Positions 43,466 to 54,554 of a stretch of DNA of 64,000 nt are shown here, one piece after another. The position numbers and the translations under genes were made by a program. The notes under the pieces are model-generated. The model saw only the letters and a program-made list of their open reading frames with translations. It searched no databases and was not told the DNA's origin. The DNA lies in assembly GCA_009760855.2 (NCBI GenBank), contig WPIO01000041.1, positions 1,762,501 to 1,826,500 on the forward strand. The letters are read 5' to 3'. Every line of letters starts with the position of its first letter. Positions within the stretch are counted from its first letter, which is position 1. The DNA is from Cristatella mucedo. Taxonomy: Eukaryota > Bryozoa > Phylactolaemata > Cristatellidae.

Positions 43466-43523
43466 GTTATCTTCAAGTGGCGCCGAACTTGGAAGGCCAA
43501 GTTCGGCGCCACTTGAAGATAAC
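43466..43523. repeat. Perfect 27-bp inverted repeat (hairpin), 4-nt loop
   Basis: Left arm 43466-43492, loop AAGG 43493-43496, right arm 43497-43523. All 27 positions pair. Each arm contains AAGTGGCGCCGAACTTGG on one strand. Next to it (43555-43577) lies a short CAGTCG repeat. Confidence 0.97.
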
Positions 43524-44809
43524 GAAGGGCGCAGGTTGAGAGGATCCCAGATGCAGTCGCAGTCGCAGTCGCAGTCTGGATGCGATGTCGCAAGCGCGCG
43601 CGAACTCGCTCGGCTGTCGAAGCAGGCCACGTCTTCCTTTCGCCGTGCTCCGCAGCTAAAAGTAGTTCGCCTTGGCGGAGGAAGAAATGCGCTCGTCCGA
43701 TGGACGGTCGCTTTGGAATAGAGCACCCGTTATAGGGGCGGCCGTCGCCGGAGTGCGGCGCACGAATCGCCTTCCTCGAGGCTGCTACGTCTCGCCACTT
43801 CGGGGTCGCACTAGGCCTACTCGGCCGAGGAGCTACTTCCGCCACTTCCGTCTCTTCGTCGTCACGTCGCGCTCTAGGCTCTCAATTGGAATCCGAGCGC
43901 GACGCGTTGCCGACGGATGATTGCCGACGAAGGCTGCGAAGTAATCGAATGAACCGCTTGCAGAGTTGTGACGGCTGAGACGGGCCCGAACCAAGTTGAA
44001 CCAAGTGCTTTCGGCGTAAAACTCGTGAAACTCTTTTTTTTGTGTAGGACTGTCACCGAAGAAGCGAAACGTACGTTACTTAGGTAATCGCACTCTGGAT
44101 TTGGCTTTATGATGACTGCCCTGACCAGGCGCTTTTTTTTAAAGAGAAATCGTGACTTAATCTCACCGTATTTGTTACGGTGGGCAGCAACGCGTTCGTG
44201 CACCTCGTATGGGGGGAGCTGTTGGAACGTGGTGCAGAGGACTAGTGGCTTTTTAAGCCCTCAATCACGAACTCATGGTCAACTTTGGCATCGACGCTGC
44301 CATTGCGGATGTCACTCGGTTCCGTATGATGGATGCGCCGATGCACCGTCGGCGGTGGCGGCCCAGAAGAAGGCTGACACTGGTGTCGCTCGTGCCCTTA
44401 TGACCACCGGGTAACCGTCGGCAGTGGTTAAGGTCATGCCTGTGTTGTGCCGTTGGCAGCTGGTAGCCAGATAGCGAGGCCTACCGGACCAACCTACGCA
44501 TCCCTCTCAGGCAGCCGGCATGTTTTTGGCTGGTTTATGCCATTAGCACCATCGCCGGGTCGGAGGCTGGGTGGTTCCTCACCCTCCTCTGAGTCCGGGG
44601 CTGGCCCCTCTGCTTCATCCGCAGAGGCATCAGTTTACTGACTGAATTATATATATCTATCAAGTTTTTCCTAATACGTTCTTATGCTAAACGAATTGCT
44701 ATACGTTGGCACCTGAGCGTGTATCTCATTTGCAGACCACTGGGCAGACCGTCGACAGTCAGTATCCCGAAGGCCAGCAAGCAGTTAACGGCGATCCGGC
44801 GCTGCATGA
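43524..44809. other. No gene recognised
   Basis: Mixed sequence with short open frames and no recognisable domain. Confidence 0.4.
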
Positions 44810-45000
<191 letters not shown>

Positions 45001-46028
45001 ATCACTGTCGCTATTTTGAGATGTTAGTGGCCCCTGGGTCAATAGCATTTATTACGTTGCTATTCATCCTACGGCCAGTTTATGGCTTAGAGTGATTTAT
45101 AGGCCAGCAGAGATTATGACACAGCCGTCGGTTTATGGGCTGCAGTGATTTATGGCAGTGATATTTAGGTAACCGGCGGCAAAGGCCCAGTGAGTTACTT
45201 CGAGGATGGCGGGCAGGGCGGTCGCGTATTGGTCCGCTGCAGCGTCCGTGAGAATTAACGTCTGTGAAGCCCTCTTCGCTGTTCTGCGTGGTGTCGCGTG
45301 ACTGCCGCTTGGAGAATGTCAAACTGAAATCAGGAAAAGTAAAGTGGCTCCAGTATCCGGAAACGTAAGCCGTAAGCGACAGCCAACGCTCTGCTCGGCC
45401 TGAAAAGGAGCACCCAACTCCACGGCAACCTAAGTAGCGCAACATATCGACGGTATCGCTCCGTGAACGAGTCTTGAAAGATCCAGGACCTCTCGGTGGC
45501 CCACGTGTGCCAAATGCGCCAACCAAGCGACAGCAGACGATGGGAATTTTCGCCCTCAGCCACACGACCACCTTGTTCTGTGCGTACATTTCTCAAGATT
45601 TTCTCAAGAAGGCTTTCGAGAGCTTTCGAGCTTGGGCTTGGCCTAGCTTACCTTAAAGCTGCGCTGACAAACCTAAGTAAGGCATATGCATATGAATCGA
45701 ACGAATCGCTTGGCCGAGCTCCACTTGTAGCCACACTCTGCATACGATTTATCGTTCTTACTCAAAGCATCCATAGCGTATTGAGTAGTAATTGAATTTT
45801 TTCAAATTGCTACGAGAAAGCAGTCGCGGCTGCTGACCGAGAATTCCATCTGCAAAGCCTCTTTGAATTTGCCCGCAACAATCTCGCGAACACGACAGTT
45901 CCTTTTAGTGACAGCAGTCATAAGGATGCAGTACTTTTTAGAAGCGTCGGATGAAGAGGCAGCACAAGAGGAGCACGCAGCTTGGAGCACCTCAGTAACC
46001 AGGATCGTGGGCCGGGCCGTAAATCACG
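45001..46028. other. No gene recognised
   Basis: A loose repeat of GGTTTATGGGCT/AGTGATTTATGG at 45070-45155. Overlapping minus frames at 45080-45596 have no domain. Confidence 0.4.
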
Positions 46029-46206
46029 GATCACGGATCTTGTGGACAGGTAAGTAAAAGCATAAAAATAAATAAAAATAAATAAATGTAAAAATAAATC
46101 ACGGATCTTGTGGATAGGTAAATAAAAGCGTAACAATAAATAAAAATAAATAAATATAAAAATAAATAAATATACAAATTAATCACGGATCTTGTGGGCA
46201 GGTAAA
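46029..46206. repeat. Tandem repeat containing a splice-donor-like motif
   Basis: Three starts (about 46029, 46097, 46181) of ATCACGGATCTTGTGG followed by ACAGGTAAGT, ATAGGTAAAT and GCAGGTAAAT. The first two are each followed by a variable (AAAATAAAT)n stretch. Spacings are about 68 and 84 bp. Confidence 0.9.
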
Positions 46207-46841
46207 TTTTCCTGGAATGCGATGGGTCGGTTCGCAGTTTCGCCTGAGGCTAGTCTTCAGATCCTGGTCCGTTGATCGTGGATCGCCGTTCGTTCCAAGG
46301 CAAACTCCAGGCCGCCTGCGAGGGCGAGCTCAGGCCGTAACGTCGAGATTCGGCTGCGACCTCGAAAACGGAGCATTTATTTCGGCAAAAGCATCGCTCT
46401 GAAGGCTCGGTATTATCAAGAGCCAGCCCAGAAGGAATGGTTGGGGCAGATGTCGAACAGCGGCAATAGCTTAGAAGCAACGTAAGACGATCGCCGTTGG
46501 CCGCAGAGCCACAGCTACTACTGCAGGCGCTCGCCGCTAAGCCGCAAGGAGGGCTAGCCGAAACCTTTACCGCTCACAGTAGCTCGATATGAAGGCCGCG
46601 TGGCTAAGTGCCTCTCGCTCGTTCCTCGGCTCCGCTTCTGTTCTTAGTGTGCCCCTATTTCTGTCCGCTCTGGATGATAAGAATGCTGATCGGCACCAAT
46701 TCGTCTTTGCTTCGGTTTGAGGCCAGTGCTAGAGGGCTCCGGCTGCTGGCTTTCTTATCTATCGTATGACTGTTAGATAAGACGCTGGAAGCAGGTTTTC
46801 TAGCAACCGATATGATCGCCGCACCGCAGTCAGCTGACCGC
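46207..46841. other. No gene recognised
   Basis: Mixed sequence; nothing supported. Confidence 0.4.
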
Positions 46842-47050
46842 TTACGAGGGCCAGTCCAGGTAGCCGGAGAGCAAGTCAGGGTCAGTGTCTTCGCTCGCAG
46901 TAGTTTCGTGAGGTACGTTTACTAATACCGGTCCTATGACCGAGTCTTGGATTTGCAACGCACAGCTGTTCGCCATCGTCTGCATTGAACTCCATGTATT
47001 GTAGCTGCTCGCTCTCTCCGGATCCCGCCCGACCTCTTCTGCCTGACCAA
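46842..47050 (-). mobile_element. Possible decayed LINE fragment (pre-C-terminal region)
   Basis: Two minus frames together give YMEFNADDGEQLCVANPRLG and then LVNVPHETTASEDTDPDLL. The order resembles the MEFN.DKC..L.V block followed by the SEEKDLGV block found after the RT core of CR1/Rex1-like LINEs. A frameshift is required between them, so this is tentative. Confidence 0.35.
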
Positions 47051-47728
47051 CTGTGAAACGCCAGCTTTGATACTGTGAAGAGGCGGGCCAATGTCGAGCT
47101 GAAACCGCGTGCACCCGTCCGTGCGCAGGCTAGCGAACTCGCTCAAACCCTGCTCGACTTCGTCTGAGAAGGCGCTTCGCAGTGGCTTCGCTTATCGGAG
47201 CTTCTGATCAAGGATCAAGTGCACGGGCGAGCGCGTGCTCTCGGCGATCGCTGCGGTGCAGCCAGCGATCGCCGTCTGAGCAGCGACTCGGCGTAGCTTC
47301 CCAAGTCGTCAGCCTCTGCCTGTGCCATCGAAACTTATAGCTCGGACCTCAGGCTCCAGTCCGGCTTCCAGGAAATGGCTTCCAGTGGCGGTCAGAACTC
47401 CAGCAACGCTTCGGCTGCATGCCCCACGGAGATTCACTTCCAGACGGAGCTTGAGTATGGTACAGTACTTCCGCTCGCCGTCACAGCTACTGCTAAGGCT
47501 GCCCTCATGAAGGCTCTCCAGTCTGCTCAGAGAGATTAATTATCGTTAGTGGTACTTAAAAGCACTCTATCGATCCCAAGAGGCAGCTGCTGCAGCGGAC
47601 GCCTTAGCATCAGACCTAGTGGCATAAGTAATAATATTAGTAATAAATTCGGTAGAAGTGATGGTTGGATCAAGTAAATGCGCTAGTCAACTTTGTTTTT
47701 CTGCAACCCGTCCTTCACATTGTTACAG
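47051..47728. other. No gene recognised
   Basis: Mixed sequence. The last 30 bp form the pyrimidine-rich acceptor region of the next feature. Confidence 0.4.
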
Positions 47729-47883
47729 GTGTCGACAGCTTAAAGAAAGCCTACTTGTACGGATGTGCCGCTTGTACAATCCTAACTTACGTCATCTACG
47801 TCTACTCGGCAGTATTGATATTAGACAAATACGTGAGCTGGACTAGACGAAGTGACGCCCTCATAGTTCTCAGTGTTTATCCG
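47729..47883 (+). CDS. Candidate exon of an organic solute transporter alpha-like membrane protein
   Basis: A pyrimidine-rich stretch (CCGTCCTTCACATTGTTACAG) precedes an open exon starting at 47729 in phase 1. Its residues read VDSLKKAYLYGCAACTILTY, then VIYVYSAVLILDKYV (a membrane helix), then TRRSDALIVLSVYP, up to a GTATGT donor at 47884. The pattern helix, RR-rich loop, hydrophobic..YP is what I know from the first loop and second helix of the OST-alpha (SLC51A)/TMEM184 family. Reading on past the donor gives VCSCISIFAFSTSAASCL, which also fits the family's YPV.S..S..A..., with a stop at 47941. So either the exon ends later and the gene is damaged, or the resemblance beyond 47883 is fortuitous. 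No partner exon was found nearby. Confidence 0.4.
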
Positions 47884-47943
47884 GTATGTTCTTGTATTTC
47901 CATTTTTGCTTTCTCAACAAGCGCAGCGTCATGCCTGCCCTGA

Positions 47944-48619
47944 GTCATAGGCTTAGTCCATTACTCCGCAACGGATAGTGTGAGCGTTCGTTCTGATATC
48001 ACTGTCTCTATTAACAAAGATAACTAAGATAAATAACAACTCTGATAACTAAGCATCGATAGTAAATACAAATGAAACGCGTGCTTTAGGTGCTGGGAAG
48101 TGTAGCCTAAAGTTAACGAGCATGGACTAGACCTAAAAAATAAGGTGGGTAATTTACTTAAATGCAAATGTCCGAACCTTGCAGTTCCCTATCGATTATA
48201 TTGACAAGTTAAGAGACAAAGGCGTTGCATAGCACAAAACCCCCTCAGTAGCTTGTCCTTCTCTATTTCTTCATGAGCTGCTGAGATAACTCGTTCGCAT
48301 TTTGGCACGGCATTGACGAACGGTATGCTATCGCCCGCATTCTCAAGCTTCTCCACTTTCGTTGGCTATTTCGTCGGTAGCGCGTCCCTCTCTAGATTGC
48401 TGTTATTTGAGATGTGCAATAAATGGGCCATTGCAAATAAAACGGTAGCTAGACTTGACAGGCAATCATTCGTTAGTTATCATATGAGCCACGGGGGGCT
48501 TTCTCTATCCTGCAACGGGCAGTGGTGACCGGCTGCTACAGAGCTCAAATCAACGAGATCCATCCTAGAACATGAAGTGCCGGTATATTAACACGTGGCT
48601 AAAGCCGCGTCTGCACGGC
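47944..48619. other. No gene recognised
   Basis: AT-rich to mixed; no further exon of the preceding gene could be identified. Confidence 0.4.
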
Positions 48620-48790
48620 CGTCCTGCTCCCGTCCTGCATCGGTCCTGTTTCTGTCCAGCTTCCGTCCTGCTTCCGTCCTGCTCCCGTCCTGCATCGGTC
48701 CTCCTTCTGTCCTGCTTCTGTCCTGCTTCTGTCCTGCTTCCGTCCTGCTTCCGTCCTGCTTCTGTCCTGCTTCTGTCCTGCACCGGTCTT
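48620..48790. repeat. 11-bp minisatellite, about 15 units
   Basis: Unit GTCCTGCTTCT with variants GTCCTGCTCCC, GTCCTGCATCG and GTCCTGCTTCC. Variants recur in blocks (CTCCC-CATCG pairs twice), suggesting block duplication. Confidence 0.97.
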
Positions 48791-49740
48791 GTAGGAGGTT
48801 TGTAGTGTCGGGACTGTTTAGCCGCCTACTAGCTTCCTGCAGAGCGGTCATGAGAAACAGCTTTCGCTAGAGAGGTAAAAAATCGACCTCCTCGATTGAC
48901 CCAATTGGCCTCTAGATGAACTTATACCTTTCTGTGATAGCCTTCCTCAACCGCCAACTCCCGACCCCATGTGTACATAGAAAGCTCCCGGTGTCCCATA
49001 CACATGGACTCTCGAGCCACACATCAATGATTTCTCTGCTTGTGCCATCAAACTCGCCTTTCAAAGAAATAAAGAAGGCATGCCCATGATTAAATGTTCG
49101 CTCACCTTTGCTACGGGTGTCGGTCAAAGAATCGTGCTTAGCTTCTCCGTCTTCATCCAGTCTTCTATCTGTTTACGACAGTCCCCAGTCGTAGCGATGG
49201 CTACATCAAAGACTGAACCAGACAGAAGCAGGAATGAAACAAGATGACCACGTAAAGCTGGATATAGTAAAAGCGGCTCTATAACTGGCATCACGTGAAG
49301 TAAAATCGAAATATTAGTGCAAACGCAAAACCAATAGTGGTACTGTCTCGACGGCTCTGCTCGCTGTGCGTGATATGTGCACCCGATCAGTGTCGCAGCC
49401 TTGACAAGTGACTCCAGCGTAGTGATTCCTTGCGAGGTCGATCCTTGCGAGGCATCATGACCAAACAGACCGACAGATCGAACTAATGAAGCTTCAGAAA
49501 ATCGAAGAAGAAAGATCGAATGACCCTCCCGCATGTGCCAGCTGCATCGCGCTAGAGAGCGGCCTCCGGAGTCCGGCTTTCCCCCTATCAACAGCTCTCG
49601 GCTATCGAACCCACGACCCGTACGTTTAAAGAGCAGAACGGCACTTTTTTCGGTGGTAGCTCACCTGCCGTGCCTCAGCATGCTGTGAAACGTCGACCGG
49701 CGATCGTTACTAACGTCCAATGCAAAATTCGAAGTGCCTG
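48791..49740. other. No supported gene
   Basis: A 155-codon minus frame (49124-49591) includes a hydrophobic stretch and ends DCRKQIEDWMKTEKLSTIL. It is not assignable to a family and is uncorroborated. A tRNA-SINE-like box B (minus GTGGGTTCGATAGCC) lies near 49595-49610. Confidence 0.35.
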
Positions 49741-49744
49741 CTTC

Positions 49745-50990
49745 TGCCAGGCTTGCTACACTCAGACTTGAATGCAAGCCACTTAATCGGCGTCACGTAG
49801 TTGTGGGACAGCCTCTTAAATTCCACCTACTAAATGTCGGCTCGCTAAAAAGCAAGGGGTTACTTATCCACGATCAGGTGGTCCAGGAGAAGCTAGATGC
49901 ATTTCTGCTTACCGAAACTTGGACGACGCCTTGTTCTAGTAGCTGTATATCTGTGAATTTCTATCAGTCCATACGTTCTGACAAGGTTGGTGGCAGGGTT
50001 GCAATTGTTGTTCGTGAATCGTTTGGCTATCAGATGTGTAGCTTATCGCATGGACCATCGTTTGAATCAGTTGCAATTAGGTCGTCATCACAGAAAATGC
50101 CTCTCACTGTTGTGATATACCGACCTCCTTCTGGCTGTCTAAACTTGCTTACAGACGAGTTTTCAGTTTCTCGCTAAAATATTTGTGCGTGACAGACCGT
50201 TACTGATTTCTGGAGACTTCAATATTCACGTTGACAACCTTAGCAACAGCCAGGTCCGCTCATTTCTTGGCTGTCTGGAGAGTTTTGGTTTGATCCAACA
50301 CGTTAGTCACACCACCCACGTTGGTGGCCACATTCTAGATCTCGTGATCACGTAGGATGTCCTCCTCACTGACCTTGTGGTGTGCCCGCTGACTCTCTCA
50401 GTTGATTGTTCGGTCTCGTTTACTCTTCCTGCTCCATTGCACGTACAGAGTAATGTCGAACTTATCAAGTGACGTAACTTGAAAAGCATTGACATAGACA
50501 ATTTTTTGAAAACTGTTTGTGGTGCAGGTCATCTTGATGTGCATTCAGACTCGACCGGCAGCCTCGATACCCTCACTGATGCAGTGAACATGACACTCAA
50601 GAGTGCTCTTGACAAGCATGCTCCCGTTCATTCTATTCGTGTACAAAGTCGTGGAGATTCCTTTAGAGTTTACATAAAAACTCCTCAAGATGCGCCGGAA
50701 TTAGCTCAGGCTTGAACGTCGTTTCTATAAATCGGGATCTGATGCAGCTCTAGTCAATTTCAAAGACTTCCTTCGAGTTTACATCCGGAAGCTTAAAAGA
50801 CCAGGGCTTCTTTTTTACTCGAAAGACGAATTCCTGCCAGTCTGATCCAAAACAGATTTATAAGACGGTAAACAATTTCCTAGCCAATGCTGAAAGGTCT
50901 AATTACCCAGATATTAAAGGCTCAGCCGAAACGTTTTCAGCCTTTTTTACTTAAAATAGTTTGCACATTCGTGCCTCCGTAAAGCCCCCT
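49745..50990 (+). mobile_element. LINE 5' fragment: APE endonuclease and linker
   Basis: The plus-strand frame (49734-50177) shows FHLLNVGSLKSKGLLIHDQV, LDAFLLTETW, GGRVAIVVRES, SFESVAI and VVIYRPPSG. After a frame change come LLISGDFNIHVDN and THVGGHILDLVIT-stop: the N, E, GDFN and TH..GH.LD motifs of an APE-type LINE endonuclease. A linker (ALDKHAPVHSIRVQSRGD, and later frames around a TVNNFLANAERSNYPDI-like text) follows to about 50990. The RT is absent. Several stops and frameshifts make it non-functional. It may be the 5' part of the dominant LINE or a sister family. Confidence 0.85.
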
Positions 50991-51383
50991 CTGAGTAAAG
51001 CAATTTTGAAATTTTAACCTGCGACCTTGCTTAAACGATTTTCTGAGGTTTCTGCATGCGATGAGGTCTAGTAAAAAGAGCTCGTCTCCTGAAGACCCTA
51101 TACTACCATCTACGAGGTCTTCACTGGCGGACAAACTTAGCATTGCCATACCAAGATTTGCAATGCTTCTTTGAAAAGCTTTTGCACCCAAGTTCTTCAA
51201 ATTGACAATCGTTAGACCCATACTTTAAAAGCCCGGATTGGATACAGAGGCCCTTGCAAACTATCACCTAATTTCCTTTCTTCGACCACTGCATCTGGAA
51301 GCTCTAGCGTAGCCCAACAATGCAACAAAAGCCTGGCAAGCACTTAAAAAATATGTCTAGACACAATAATCAGATCCATGCTT
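50991..51383. other. No gene recognised
   Basis: AT-rich unassigned sequence. Confidence 0.4.
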
Positions 51384-51571
51384 GAATAGTTGCTCAATGG
51401 AGAAACTGGGCTATGTCGGATTATACAGCAGTTCAATGGATAAAATATGTTGTGTCGGATTATATAGTAGCTCAATAGAGAAGCAAGGCTGTGTCGGATT
51501 ATAAAGTATCTCATCAGAGAAACAATGCTGTGCTGAATTACATAGTAGCTCAATAGAGAAACTAGGCTGTG
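51384..51571. repeat. 39-bp minisatellite, about 4.7 units
   Basis: Repeated AGCTCAATAGAGAAAC, GGCTGTGTCGGATTATA and AGT blocks. Translated on the minus strand it gives a 13-residue cycle such as SLASLLSYYIIRH. The open frame results from the unit length being divisible by three. Confidence 0.93.
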
Positions 51572-51699
51572 TCGTGTCGTCCACGGGAGATGAATACATG
51601 CCCTCCGAAACACGTGGCGAGGATACTAAAACTAAAAATTTTGATCGTACGACTGAACAGCAACCCGACTATCTGTGAATTTGTCATCTTTAAAGTGAC

Positions 51700-52186
51700 A
51701 GCACTCTTCGACCAGGCCAAACATCGCACCACCAACCTTGTAGATTATACATGTTTATCTACACCTCGTAAAAACCAAAAACCCTTTGGAGATAATTCAT
51801 TTAGTTCGTATGCTCCCAGAGCCTGGAACTCACTCACGACTTGCGTCACGACATCATCTGACTTGACCACATTTAAAAAGAACTTAAAAACGCACCTATT
51901 TACGACAGCATTTAGTGGGTCCCTGTGAGTCGTCCTTTGTGTGCTTATGCGTGCTGACACTTTGCATGCTGCCACTAAGCACACTTGCATGCTGACCCTG
52001 TGCATGCTGCCACTAGCACACTTGCATTCTGACCCTGTGCATGTCACTCATGTTATTCGTGTTGTTTATCCAGCATGATACCGCTCACCATTCGACCGTT
52101 GTTTCCTTTGCAGCAAAAGCAAAGTGTCTAGACAGAGTTCTCTGAGGGTGATTTATCAAGTGAATTATTATTATTATTATTATTAG
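51700..52186 (+). mobile_element. Dominant LINE, 3'-end copy with an expanded 3' UTR
   Basis: From QAKHRTTNLVDYT through KPFGDNSFSSYAPRAWNSLT to FSGSL-stop. The 3' UTR contains an extra copy of the GCATGCTGACCCTGTGCATG, CTGCCACTAGCACACTT unit, present once elsewhere. The hairpin is shortened (AGACAGAGTTCTCTGAGGGT), then an ATT tail. Confidence 0.9.
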
Positions 52187-52277
52187 CACAGATGTGTAAG
52201 GCACAGATATATATGCACGACGTGCTTACAATTGTCTCATTTGACCACTTTAATTCATCTATACTCGCGAGTAGTAG

Positions 52278-52390
52278 GCTTAATAATAATAATAATATTA
52301 ATTCACTTGATAAAGCGCCCTCAGAGAGCTTGATCTCTCTCTAGGCGCTTTACATTTGCTGTAAAGTGAAATGCAATTGAAAGGCTTGAG
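52278..52390 (-). mobile_element. LINE 3' stub
   Basis: Minus strand: AGCGCCTAGAGAGAGATCAA, GCTCTCTGAGGGCGCTTTAT, CAAGTGAATTAATATT. About 110 bp only. Confidence 0.88.
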
Positions 52391-52529
52391 GCTTTGATAT
52401 TGACGGTATTCGTGCAAGTGCAGTCGTCATTTTCAAAATGAGTCTTCACTTCTGTTAGCACTCATTAATTGGCGAGAAATGAAATAAAACGGCCCAAAGA
52501 GAAAAATAGCTGTAAGAAGAGATAGAAAG
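52391..52529. other. No gene recognised
   Basis: Short unique spacer between two LINE copies. Confidence 0.5.
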
Positions 52530-52937
52530 AGCTCGTACAAACCTTAAATCCTTTGGAGACCGTGCATTTAGCTCGTATGCTCCCACAGCCTGGAACTCCC
52601 TCCCGACCTGCATCAGAACATCCCCTGACCTGACCACATTTAAAAGAAACTTAAAAACATACCTATTTAGGACAGCATTTAGTGGGTCCTTGTGATTCGT
52701 CCTCGATGTGCTTATGCGTGCTGACACTGTTCGTGCTGCCACTAACCACATTTGCATGCTGACCCAGTGCATGTAACCCCTAACCATGTTATTCATTGTG
52801 TTTGTTTTTCAAGCATGATTTTACTTACTATTCTATTGCGTATCACTTTGCAGCAAATGTAAAGCGCCTAGAAAGAGATTAAGTTCTCTGAGGGTGCTTT
52901 ATCAAGTGCAATATTATTATTATTATTATTATTAAAG
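52530..52937 (+). mobile_element. Dominant LINE, 3'-end copy
   Basis: Starts at RTNLKSFGDRAFSSYAPTAW and runs through WNSLPTCIRTSPDLTTFKRN, FSGSL-equivalent stop and 3' UTR to AAAGCGCCTAGAAAGAGATT, AAGTTCTCTGAGGGTGCTTT and an ATT tail. Confidence 0.9.
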
Positions 52938-53699
52938 AGACAGCAGGCATATTGCCACAAAATGTCGCGTGATGCACCCATGCTGTTGATGATCATGACG
53001 GTGCTGCTAAAATGCTAGTGCATAGAAGCCGATCGCAAGACTCTACAGGATGCTGATAGCTATCAGTATTTGTTATTTCATTAGTGCAGTAGCTGCGCAG
53101 TTCTACTCTGCTGCAGCTACTTACAGCTCGAGCCACTCTGCTCCTGATTGTCATGCCGGACAAGTTGCATTCTCGCACAGCAAGTTGAATCAAGGATCGA
53201 GACAGCTGCAGAGGCTGGCCGAGGCTCAATATTGGACTGCGAGCTTCTTTCATCGCATTCCGTTTTTGTTATAGGTGATGTCAACGGTATCGCTTCTGGC
53301 CATATTTCTACCGCGGTCGGCCGTATTGTGCGATGCAATCAATTCCGTGTAAGTACATGACGCCATTGGCAGACACTCGATGAAGCGGAGCTCGGCGAAC
53401 GTGTGAGATGCGATCCTGCGGATCAATCCACTCTGAGCGAAACGCTGCAGCAGGCTAAACTGTCAGAATCCTGCAGCGTCCGCTTCCATCTAGCTTCCGT
53501 CTCGATAAGGCTTCGCTGTACTCTGTACACGCCCAGCCGCCAATGACGTCGGCTGATTCTAATCCTTCCTCGATAGCCTTGGGCAGCCTTGGATTTTCCC
53601 GGCGGGCTGGTGTCCGGAAATGCCCAAGAAGGCTTCATGATGGCGTTGGCCATCATCGGCAACGAAGTCACCAATGTAAAATGCCCCGCGAATGTGGAC
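52938..53699. other. No gene recognised
   Basis: Mixed sequence; nothing supported. Confidence 0.4.
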
Positions 53700-53815
53700 G
53701 ATGAGCTGAGCAGCTGAACCTGGATTACGAACTACGAGCTTCGCCACTAAGCTTGACAAGCTGAGACTCAATTACGAACTATGAGCTGTGCCGCTGAATT
53801 AGAACTGAGCCGCAC
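53559..53815 (-). repeat. Arm 1 of a dispersed inverted repeat, with internal duplication
   Basis: On the minus strand TCAGCGGCACAGCTCATAGT/TCGTAAT is followed, about 45 bp later, by a second GCTCGTAGTTCGTAATCC. Then come AGGTTCAGCTG and CATCGTCCACATTCGCGGGG. The same series occurs on the plus strand at 54560-54650. Translations share AAKLIVRNP and IVHN/IVHI. Confidence 0.7.
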
Positions 53816-54554
53816 GAGAAATAGCCACGATAAGCCGAGGCTTGTGAGCGGTGCGATGCATTCATTATGTATGGACTCGATTATGACGTGAAGTATGACC
53901 TGGCCATTATATAAGGCATCGTCCTGACCACAGTCGCTCTCTTGGAGCAAAGCGGTCTGCTGGTCGGTGGGTCCTAGCGCATAGCGTGAGCTACTGTAAG
54001 CCTGTTAGCGAGTCCACTAGAAGTCACCTATCGTGTCGGGCGTAAAATGCAGGCTAGTGCTGTACTTTTTCTCTTACGGCGTTGTTAGAGCTGCATGCAG
54101 AATATCGAGCACTGAGTTGGTATCGACGGCTTATTAGATCTGTTTGCCGAAACCCGAACTAGAAATGGTTTCGAGGTCATGACATTGGTTTCAGAAGTGG
54201 AAATAATTTTGCATTTTTTGCTCGTGCTTTATATGCTGCCCTGTCATTTGCAATGGCTGATCGTGCGACGACAACCGATATGATTACTTTTATTCAAAAA
54301 CTGGAAGTTATCTGACGCCTATATGCAAATTCAAAGGACGGAAGACCCGGTACCAGGGGGGAACCTGATAAGTCTGAGCGGACCATTGTGGAAGGTAGAG
54401 CAATGATGCTGCCCTCCGGCGCCACGACGTTCGATAGAAGATGCTGTCGCTCAGTATGTGCCGTCTAGAATAAAGGCCTTAGAAGAAATTCTGGCTTGGC
54501 AGCTCAAAATTTTCTACGCGTTCGCTCAACAGCGGCAAAGCTTGGAGATCGGAA

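Noticed and set aside
49124-49591. 155-codon minus frame ending KQIEDWMKTEKLSTIL
   Set aside because: Hydrophobic stretch and a plausible C-terminus, with an acceptor-like TTCAG inside. But the nearest good donor falls after an in-frame stop and I cannot assign a family.
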